Shown: positions 1 to 8,911 of the stretch, piece after piece
How positions within the stretch are numbered: the first letter of the stretch is position 1
Layout: each line of letters opens with the position of its first letter
DNA from: Cyclospora cayetanensis
Taxonomy: Eukaryota; Apicomplexa; Conoidasida; Eucoccidiorida; Eimeriidae
Assembly (NCBI RefSeq): GCF_002999335.1
Contig: NW_020312351.1
Span: forward strand, 1 to 10,457
Direction: 5' to 3'
Length of the DNA: 10,457 nucleotides
The notes under the pieces: model-generated
What the model was told of the DNA's origin: nothing
Database searches by the model: none
The model's input: the letters and a program-made list of their open reading frames with translations, nothing else
Translations under genes and position numbers: made by a program

Positions 1-139
1 GTATAGTTAGATTGTCAAACGGTGTGACCTTGTCGATGGTGATTCTGTCTTTTTTTTTTTATTTATCCTGGCACCACCGATATCTATGCTCTTTACCTAC
101 ACAACACTCTTCCTGTTTTGTGTGTGTGTATATGTATGC

Positions 140-189
<50 letters not shown>

Positions 190-434
190 ATGTACATGTG
201 TGTGTGTATGTGCCCTTCTACCACTCCGGCCTTTTTTTCGCATTTTTTTGTTCTCATTCTTTTTCCATTTCTCCTTCTTCATCGCATATCCTGTGGCCTT
301 GTCTGCCCGCGCCCAGTACGTAGTGGGAAAGGCGGCAAAAGACTGCATGCAGAGCCAAAACAGGAGCTAAAGGCGTCTGCTCCGCCGATTTTTCTTCTCT
401 TCTGTCTGCGCTATGAATGTTCCTTCTCCGTCAG
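1..434 (+). other. Probable intron of the WD40 gene, with microsatellite
   Basis: I see no coding exon here. The stretch is T-, CT- and TG-rich on the + strand and ends in a pyrimidine tract followed by CAG at 432-434, a good splice acceptor. The first WD40 blade starts directly after it. This suggests an intron whose upstream exon lies left of the window. An ATG at 413 could instead be a start codon, but a propeller beginning in mid-blade makes that less likely. Confidence 0.5.
118..211. repeat. TG/TA dinucleotide microsatellite
   Basis: The segment runs from TG repeats through an uninterrupted TA tract (about 143-174) and back to TG repeats interspersed with TATG and TACATG. Open reading frames across it translate to YI, VC or TH repeats and are artefacts of the repeat. 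Confidence 0.9.
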
Positions 435-3400
435 CGTTAGTAGCCACAACTACATCCGATGGAAAGCTGCACGTCGCTCTCGACGGCAACAGCACCTACT
501 TTTACAACTTCAGAGAGGACGCCTTCTCCGCCCTTGACTTCTGGTGCAAAGACAGGCAGAGCGAAGCTGCCGCGTATCTTTGCGGAGCCATGGGTAGGAC
601 GTCTATCCACGGGGCCAGTCAGAGGCTTACGCATGCATGAGAGGGGTTGATAAGTCTCTTTGCGGGGTGGTTAGCGCACGCGTAGGAAACGTGAAACACG
701 CCTCAAGCAACTCTTCTTGCAGGTCCCTATACACCTGAAGTTTGAGTATTTTTGCGGCGCTCTGTCCGCAGCGACGGAAGGAAGAATGGTGTGCTTCGAA
801 ATCAAAATTGAGGGACGAAAAATTGATGCGATCAGGGAGGTGGGCTACAGAGGCCTCTATCTTTCTTCCTCTCTAGGAGCCGCTACGCTACCTGCGCCAG
901 AGCTTTGTCTCAGCCGTATACTTGCTCTTTTAGCGTGTCTTGTTGAGCAGAAAGAGAGAGAGCGACTGGTTAGATGGGAGATGGTTTGCTGCTCAGATGA
1001 GGGCCTGCCTCCGTGGCTTTTTCTGCGCGTCTCTGCTGCTCGGCTTTTCTCTCTGTTTCGCTTCAGTGCCTTCCCTTTGTCGCGATGTGCCCCTTCAGCC
1101 CTTCCCGCCACGCGTCTTTCTTCTGTATTCTTGCTGCTGCCTTTGCCGTTGGTGCTCCTCTTGTGGGTATGCAGATTCGCCGCAGCAAGGACCCCCTCCA
1201 GAGAGGAGTTGTTGCAGAACTCGTTGCCTCAAGGGCTCCTTGGGTTGTTACGCGATCAGAAGGGGATGACACGGAAGTGGGAGACGTCCAGCGGCGCCTT
1301 TCGCCTTCGCTCTTGCGGCAGGCAGCCGTGCAGTCTCTCTGCCCCCCTAAGGTCCCTTGCGTTGTGGGGCATACACTGTCTCTGCTCTGCGCCTCGACTA
1401 GATGCTCCACGCCTGTTTTTTTCCGCCGCCTCCTTCTCTCTGCCCGATGTTTGCTCAGTTGAGGATTCATTCCTATGAGGGTGACTTACTCACCTGCGTT
1501 GACACCAAGCAGGTCCGCAACCTGCAACTCGCCGTTAGTGGCGATGGCTGGTGAGATGTGCGACGCTGCTGCTCACGTATATCGGTGTACTCAGCGAGCC
1601 ACGGCGAGCATGTGGTGTTCAGCGCAGCTAGCTGCACCCCCGCTGTGGGGTCCTGTAGACGAATGCAGCAAAAGCGCCGTATTGGACACTCCATAGAGAA
1701 GCAGCTAGCTGCTGCATAGAGGGCGCGGTACTTGCCAGCACAAAAGGGCGGGGGTACTTTTCGCTGGCTGACTCGGGAGTTATGCAGCTAGTGCTCTTTA
1801 TCTTTCTCTGCGATGAGTGCCTGCTGTATCTTTACTAAACCACCGCACCCTTGACCTCTTACCCGCGGCAAAAGCACTTAAGTGCCCGCTTACACTTTAT
1901 ATGCGGCTCCCCCGTGTCTCCTCTTTCCCTGAAATCCCCCTCTCCTCCCCCACGCGCGGCGAGTCTGGGAGTTTTCTCTTGGCTTCAGCTTCTTCGGATG
2001 CGCCGCATGGACACCTGGAGTAAAAATTTTTGAGGTCAAAACCAAAGGCGGGAACTTCCAAAAAGTGCGTGCCTTGAGATCAAGGGAGCAGAGACTGGCA
2101 GCTGCAGCTTATCGAGCCGTCGTTACATGGCCGCCTCCCTTTTTCTGAGGGTCAGCTGCGCGTGAACCCGTCGAGAGGCACTTCCCCCCTTTTCGCTGCT
2201 TGCAGGTGGAAAAAGCCATGGATATTCGCAGCGATTGTGGTCTGCTTGCCTTTGGCATTTCTTTGGACCGAACAATGGCGGCTGTTGTAGACAAAGGCGG
2301 GTGTCTGAGCTCTTGGCGAATTAACGTTCGGCATCAAGTACGGAGACGCCGTCTGCCTGAGCAGCAGCAGCCGCGCTGCTGGAGATAGATCGCCGCACAG
2401 GCCTACATGCATGCTTGCGCTGGAAGGGGCGGGCAGGAAAGAGACACGACGACACACCCAGAGACACGAAGCCTAAAAGCGCCAAGGCGGGCAGGGGGAA
2501 TAGAAAGAGTTTCAGAGGGAGGGGGAGGGCTCAGGCGTAGCGCTAGGCTTTGGCAGTAATACGTTTCAGGCTCAAGAGGATCCGAAGAAGATCTGCGAGA
2601 CGGCTTTGCAGCTGGATCCAAATGGGCTCACTACTCTCCGTACGCGAGCGAACCCTTTTAGCGCCATACAGCGTGGCAGTTCATTCGCTTCTGTTGAAAC
2701 TGCCGCCATCGTACGCCTCTGAATTGCTTTGGCCCGCGCCGTATTCAGATTCAACTTTAGCACGAGCAGAGAGAGCGGCCTCCTCTGTCTTTCCCCCAGG
2801 TGATACGATGCGTCTGCGCAGTTAAGTGGGTGTGGGACTGACAAGTGGTGCTGGCTTTGTTGCGCCCCTTGCAGACTTTTCGCGTGATGGATCTGTCTTG
2901 GTCGTTGCAACTGGGAAGACGCTTTACTTTTTGCGGAGTGCCGATTTGGAGGTGTACAAGGTAACTGCGAGCGTACCCTGCACGGCTCGTGGCTTAGCGT
3001 GTTTCTTGCTTTCGCTTGTTTAGCGGTGAGGAATCCCCAGTCCGCTGACTGCAGGGCACCTGCTGCCATTGAGAATCTAGCACTGAAGTTTCGAAGGCTC
3101 TAGTTGTTGGTCGTGCGGTATGCTTTGCGCAGATCGTCGAGCACATCACGGTGCAGCCGATCGAGCATTTGCTCATAGCCCCCAACAACAAGTTTGTGCT
3201 CCTCTGTGCAGTAAGGCCCAACCCTCACAACCCCCTTGCTCCTAGAGACATAGCGGAGAGAAAGCAGACTGCATCGCTGCCCCGCTTCCAAAAACCCTCT
3301 GCTGTTGCATTTTCACCAAACAGCAATTCGCACTCCAGAGGCTTGCGGCTGTTGCCTTCAGAAGGCGACTCGGCCGGTAGTTCTGCGCTTACCATCTCCA

Positions 3401-3543
3401 AATCCGTGAAGCGGGGACTGCTAGTCAGGGACGAAGAAAAGGGGCACCGGGAGGCCTTTTTGCCCGATCCATGCCGATCTGCATTCTCCAGGGCCTGTGC
3501 CACAGACAGGCTTAGAGGCAGTCCAGCACGCGGCAGTTTGTAA
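435..3543 (+). CDS. TBL2-like WD40 beta-propeller protein, multi-exon, N-terminus outside window
   Basis: Proposed exons: 435-593, 723-839, 1175-1276, 1459-1550, 1989-2064, 2206-2337, 2570-2639, 2875-2960 and 3133-3543 (TAA at 3541). Each is bounded by AG and GT, and all junctions after the first agree in phase. The product (about 410 residues here) has WD40-like blades such as SDGKLHVALDGNSTYFYNF, GVKIFEVKTKGGNFQK, FGISLDRTMAAVVDKGGCLS and HFSRDGSVLVVATGKTLYF. From memory, spacing and motifs follow human TBL2: a GDLLTCVDTKQ strand, then TPGVKIFEV, then a QEDPKK linker after the SSWRINVRHQ strand. This is recollection, not an alignment. In animals TBL2 is an ER-membrane WD40 protein linked to PERK and stress translation; the role here is unknown. 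The N-terminal part, which would carry any membrane anchor, is absent. The 3' end is uncertain: a good donor (GTAAGG) at 3211 could end the last exon early, but the frame stays open for another 110 codons. Another propeller family is possible. Confidence 0.6.
840..1174 (+). other. Intron 2 of the WD40 gene
   Basis: This 335-base gap lies between donor GTGGGC at 840 and acceptor TATGCAG ending at 1174. Both flanking exons are in phase 0. It is pyrimidine-rich in its second half and holds nothing else recognisable. One + strand frame stays open through it, but its residues (S, L, R and C rich) look like read-through of CT-rich intron sequence. Confidence 0.5.
1551..1988 (+). other. Intron 4 of the WD40 gene, with palindromic motifs
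   Basis: The largest intron of this gene (438 bases) runs from donor GTGAGA to acceptor GGCTTCAG. It splits a codon after two bases, and the joined exons read GDGCFFGCAAWTPGVKIFEV, a continuous propeller strand. It contains two perfect copies of the 12-base palindrome GCAGCTAGCTGC (1624-1635 and 1701-1712) and a partial copy at 1784-1791. No gene is seen in it. Confidence 0.55.
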
Positions 3544-4356
3544 ATCTGTTTTCTCGGTAGTCTCTGAGGATGCACTTCGTTGGGTAGCTTTGGACGCCCT
3601 TTTTAGCGGACTATGCTCGTTGGGCCTAGTAGTGGTAGTAGACCTATAAAGCAAGGAGGGGTCTCCTTTTGCACGATTAGACGCAAATCTCCAGCTAACT
3701 GGATCCATACGATAAAGAACATTCGTAGTCATACACTGATTCGAGCGCCCTTGTACGCACTCCTGCAGACGCCATCGGGGCGTTCACTTCTCTTGAAAAA
3801 GCTGCCCTCTACCTCGGTATTGCTCTGCCTCTACGTTCAACGTCAGCACGCGAACAAACTGGGCAGCTTGGTATCCAGCTAGCTGGTGAAGTTCGCAGGG
3901 CGGCACACCACCCCCATCACAGTCAAAGCAATACAAACAATGCACACGAGAGTTACTCATACAGGCGAGAAGCCCCTAGCGTCGCGTGCCCCCTGGGAGA
4001 AGTGGGGGTCACTCGATGCTAGAGGCCTTCTCGCACTCTCCGTGTCACGTCTTCAAAGCAGCTAGTTGCCCATTCGCAGTAGTTAGCCAAACGACGTAAC
4101 ACACAAACACATCAACGAGCAGCCAACAGTTGGGGCCGTCCCTCCGAAAGAAGAGGGTCCCTTAGAGGCCTCGCAAAGGACAGATGCGACATAGGGGCCA
4201 TAGTGCCCAGTTGCGCGCCGCTCTGTGCTCCACGTGAGACTTCCACTGCTACCAACCCTGCGCAGCAAGTAGCCACCACACGTGAAGGCCTCGCGAGAGA
4301 CGTGGCATTACCCCACTGATGAAGGTCTCCCGTTGTCAACGGGTGCCTGCTTGTTT
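3544..4356. other. Convergent intergenic region
   Basis: This separates the 3' ends of the two genes and should hold both 3' UTRs and polyadenylation sites, none of which I could pinpoint. Short open frames exist (for example 3613-3882 on +), but none has a recognisable domain or splice context. The notable content is a long imperfect palindrome at 3965-4034 and CAGCTAG-type motifs at 3875-3886 and 4058-4065. Confidence 0.55.
3965..4034. repeat. Long imperfect inverted repeat (hairpin)
   Basis: The left arm begins GCGAGAAGCCCCTAGC (3965-3980) and ends in CCCCC at 3989-3993. The right arm (4004-4034), read as its reverse complement, begins GCGAGAAGGCCTCTAGC and ends in CCCCC. The arms are about 30 bases with a few mismatches and two one-base bulges, around a 10-base loop (3994-4003). 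A transcript of either strand could fold here. Confidence 0.7.
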
Positions 4357-7300
4357 CTAGTGGTGGTGCTGTTGCTGCGTGTGCAACTCCGACGCTGCTG
4401 CTCCCGCTGCAGTGGCAGCAGCGATCCCCGCTCGTTCCTTTGCCATTACGTATGCAACAACTTCGGAAGAAGTTGTCCGCATGGAGGCTCCACTGCCTCT
4501 CCGCAGAGCCTCAATTTCCAACTTCGTTGGCTCCGGAGGGTCCACAACGACACGAGGAGACCCTTCCAAGTGCCCATCACCCCCTTCACCAAGAGGCGAT
4601 TCGGGGGCCCCTCCCTCCGCGAGGCCCACCATAGGCGACCAGTGTTGCTCCTCCACCTCTTCATCTTCTTGCTCTTCCAGAGGCTGCAAGAGGTCTTGCT
4701 GCTGCAGCTGCTGATGATCGCTCCACTGGGGAGGCGTTCCGTTGATAGCTGCCACCGGTGCGCTGGGAGAAGCCCCCTTCTTCTGCCCCTCGCTGGTTGC
4801 CACAAGGAACTGTTGCACCGCAGACATCAGCACGCTTGAAGTAGAGCGTGCAGCAGCAGGCCCCTTGACAGCTCCTTGCTGGTGCTCCTCCGGCTTTGGG
4901 GAGCCAAAGGCGCCTAAATCCTCTTCTGCAAGACCCTCAGACTTCCGCTGCTGCAGCTGCGAAGAGGCTCCCTTAACGGACCCCCGCGGCTCCTTATCTG
5001 TCGCAAAGGGCACTGCCTCCCTGCTGCTGCTGCTCGCGTCGGTCTCAAGATCACTGTCTAGACCCAGCTCGTGACGCGCATGTTGAGCCCTCAGGAGGAG
5101 AGGCTCAGGAAGGTACATGTCTTCTGTAATCCAGGACAGAGAAGGCGAGCAGAGGGCGAACAGAAGATGCCTGATGTGCGGGACGGGGAGTTGAGACGGG
5201 AGGCGGCACGAAGCAAAAGAAGCTCCAAAGAGTTCGGGAAGACCAGAGAGCTCGGCCAAAGTACGGCAACGACTGACAAACAAAAGGACCCGATCTACAA
5301 CAAACAATTGCAACAATGCATTCTGCTGATAATGGCAAAGTGACGTGTTAGACGTAGGAAGACAGCAAACATCAAGGCCTGACAAGCGAACTACGTGCCT
5401 GAACACACACAAACACACATCCACATACAGATTTATGTTGGCTGATAAAAAAGCAAATGCGTGTGTATATGCATTAAAGGGAAAGTTTCAGAGAGGTATT
5501 TGGTGGCAAAAGTCTTCTTCATGTGCGCCGGTGCCTCTTGCCCCCGGATCCCCCTCTCTGTGGCAAGCGTTCACGCGTGTCACTAGCCAACTCTGTGAAT
5601 TTTCGACGGCAAAAGAAGCGGCCGTTGGCACGCTTGGGAGTGCCTTCAAAAAGGCGTAAGCTTACGCGTGGAGGTCTGCAAGAAGCGCATGAATGGCCTC
5701 GCGTGTTAAAGCGAACTCGACGTGCTGCGGCAATTCGCCCTCTTGCTGCAGCTGCTGCTCCACCAGCAGCTGAAGGTCCTCGACGGGCCACCCCAGAGCC
5801 CATGCTGCCCGCTGCAAAGGCGTGGCTAGACGCCAGTCAATGCTGCTGCTGCCGATCCGGTTGCTGTGAAGAGTGTTGCTGCAGCTTGAGCTGCTGGGAA
5901 GCTGCGTCTCGACGGCCTTGCAGCCTCCGCTACCGACGCCCCCCGCGCTGCTTCCCGCAACTCCTGGACCCCCCAGCGGTGTGGAAGCGGAGGAACAGGC
6001 TGGCTCGAACGTCGCCGCACCAGCTGCAGCTGTTGCTGCTGCTCCCGTTGGAGTTGCTGCGGCCGTAGATATCGCTGGTGCTGGCGCTGCAGCAGAGGCA
6101 CACCCCTCGCCTTTAGGGAGCACACTCTCCGGCTCTGGAGTGTCTGGGGAGCCTTCCTTGGTCGTCTGAGGTGCAGCCGAGTACTGCTGCGACTGTTGCT
6201 GCTGCAGGAGCAGCATCATGTCCCTCTGCTGCTGCTGCTGCGGCTGCTGTTTGGCAACCTTGCGGAAGAAATCCTCCGGCTGAAGGTGATGCTGCTGGTG
6301 CTGCCGCTGCTTTACACAAATGCCGTCCTGCTGCTCCGCCTCGCGGCGGGCCTTCACAGCCTGCAGATACGCGTTCCTGAAGCGCACCAAAAAAAAAACA
6401 GCGAGCACGTGCCTCCGCAAAGGAAAACTCGACGGTCCAAAGCGCCGAACACTGCGGGCAGAGACCTGAGAGCGCGTGAGGAAGAGAGGGAGGGTAGAAG
6501 ACATAGAGAGTGCGCAAAAGAAAAAAAAAACGCAAAACACGCCTTTTCTCTTTCCTCCGGAATCGCATGCACACAAACTCCTCTCACTTATTACTCCCTG
6601 CAGCTCCCCTTCGACGCACCTGAATCCATGCTTTTTGACAGTGAAATACCGCCTGACCCGCTTGCCCTTGATGTGCCAACTGGCTGCCCAGGCTTTGTAG
6701 TTGCCGTCTCGCTTGTAGTACACCCCGCCAATCTTGGGGAGCTGCTTTGCAGCAGGCCGTTCTGGATCATCCGTGCCCTCCAGACCCATAATCAGCTCGT
6801 CTACTGCTGCTCGATCCTCCGCATCAAACAAGCTCTCCCCAGTCTCCTCGCCTACCCCCGATGTTCCCCCCACAGCGGATAGGCTCCCGTGGCCTCTGCC
6901 CGCCGCCGCTGTCAAAGACAGTGACGCATTGCTTGGCTCCAAGGAGGCTCCTACGCAAAGATGCCGCTCAAAGCTATCCCACGACGTTCCCCGCGCGCGT
7001 GGTGATACGCCAGTGCTGCAGAGCAGAGCCGCAGGCAGCCACACCAGGTGCAGAAATGGGAAATCTGCGAGAAGCCCGAGCACCGCCGAAGCACCCTACC
7101 CCGCAGCGAACAACCCACGCTCCACGTGACGCTCGCAAATCATACACGTGCACTCCCAACCCAGAAACTAGGAGCAGCCAGAGCGCAGCCTCCCCATCCC
7201 ACACCCATGAGACCCTTTGTAGCCACCGCAAGGCTGCTGCGGACGCGCATGAGCATGGGCACATACCCAGAAGTAGAATCATCTCTGGTGGCTGCGGCGG

Positions 7301-8876
7301 GTGCGAACAACCGCTCAGCTGCTGCGGACGCTTGTGTGGCGTCTCTTGCTGCAGCAGCAGCTGCAGCAGTCGCCGCTGCTGCTGCAGCTGCTGCTGCAGC
7401 CACCGCACTGCTCCTGCTCTGCTGTCTGCCGAGTTCCTCGCATGCAACAGCCCAGGCCACGGCGGGGTTGACCCCATTAAGCAGCAGCTGCAATCGCCTC
7501 TCCATGATCTCGAGTTGGATTATGTGCGACGTGGAGGGTGGCATGGAGGCGAACGTATTGAGCAGCCGAATGGGCACTGGGGAAGGCGCTAGGCGGTCTC
7601 CTCCTGCACCCGCAGCGTCTGAAGCAGCAAGCCTCTGCACAGCGTCTCGCTCAAAGACTTGAAACAGAGCTGTGGGAAGCGGCTGCGCCTTTGCCAGCGC
7701 CACAGCCTTCTGGCGAGCCGCCTCAAAGGCCTGATCAATCACGGGGAAATGCCGAACCCCCACCCTATACCGGCTCTTCGGAAAAAAGCCTCCATCATCC
7801 GCTGTGCAGTTCTTGCCACTGCTGCTGCTGCTGCCCAAAGCACCAGTGCCGTTGCCGTTGCTGCTGCCTGCAGCACCGTCAAAATCTGCTGGAACTGTCT
7901 CCAGGTAGTATGCCACCCAACTACGGCCGCGTTCGCTTCTTTGATATGTAACCCCCATCACCTCCTCAAGGTCCTGATGCACACAGCCACACAGCACCCA
8001 TAGCTGCAGCCCTGCATTCGGTGCACACGGCGAACTCTACCCTTGCAGCTACATCTACATTTTTGCACATACACGTGCACATGCATGCAAACATTGACAT
8101 CTATCTACCTCCAGCATGCCAAGCCCACACCTCAGGAAGCCGCAAGCAACTGATCTCAGCCCCTTACAGGTATCATGGGATAGCCAGTCGGCTCCTCCTC
8201 GACCTTTTCTGCATCCCTCCGAATGCACACGGCCAGCTTCCACGCCTTTCGAAACCCTAACCGCTTCACGGGAAACCATTCCCTGTGTTTCTTTTGCCGC
8301 GCGTGCCACTGACTGATCCAGTACAAACCCTTGCGGTCAAAGCAAACCCCTACACGCAAAGAGGCTTGCAAATACACAAAAACGCCAGGTGAGACAACTG
8401 CCACAAGTCCATGCAAAGGCGTGCGCAGAGCACACTCTGCTAGGTCACAGCACCTTCCCACAGGGCTTTGTAGAAACAAGCAAAACAAAAATAAACAGAA
8501 AACACCCCAGCATCCAGAGCACCTTCCGCGCGTTCCTCCAACCTCTCTGTACGATCCCGCTGTGCACGCCCAAACCGTTTGTTTGCTAAGGCAGTAAAGT
8601 GTCAAACGAGGAAAAAGGCACTCCAGGTGCAGCAACTGCAGCGCCACCAGTGCATACATATACATCCATACATGTATCTATCTATAGGCTTCCTTTCAAG
8701 CTGTGGCTCACCCCTGACTCTGGGGATTTCGTTGATAAGAGCAACAGCCTCCTCGCCGCTGATGGCATCCCAGTCCACTTGATCCATTGCATCGAGCAAC
8801 GACCAATACTCCTCCCGCAACACCTCGGGGGCTCCCTTGAAAGCAGAACCTCGCATGCCGCTCCCTGTTTCTGTGG

Positions 8877-8911
<35 letters not shown>

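Noticed and set aside
12..537. Open frames through the TG/TA microsatellite on both strands
   Set aside because: Their translations are dinucleotide-repeat artefacts (YIYI, VCVC, THTH), and the region ends in a splice acceptor.
717..1478. Long + strand frame of about 250 codons
   Set aside because: Only its first 39 codons (723-839) look like protein. The rest is S/L/R/C-rich pyrimidine intron sequence, and the true next exon (1175-1276) is in another frame.
3613..3882. 89-codon + strand frame in the intergenic region
   Set aside because: No recognisable motif, no splice context and no codon-use signal; its length is unremarkable for chance.
4282..4839. + strand frames opposite AP2 exon F
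   Set aside because: They are antisense shadows of the - strand exon; CTG repeats keep several frames open at once.
4357..5424. A separate gene starting at the ATG at 5424 on the - strand
   Set aside because: The first 50 residues are C/L/F/V-rich intron-like sequence, and the exon joins in phase to AP2 exon E through a good donor. It is kept as an alternative only.
8254..8264. AAACCCTAACC resembling a telomere unit
   Set aside because: A single copy inside the coding sequence of AP2 domain B (VKRLGFRKAW), so not a telomeric repeat.
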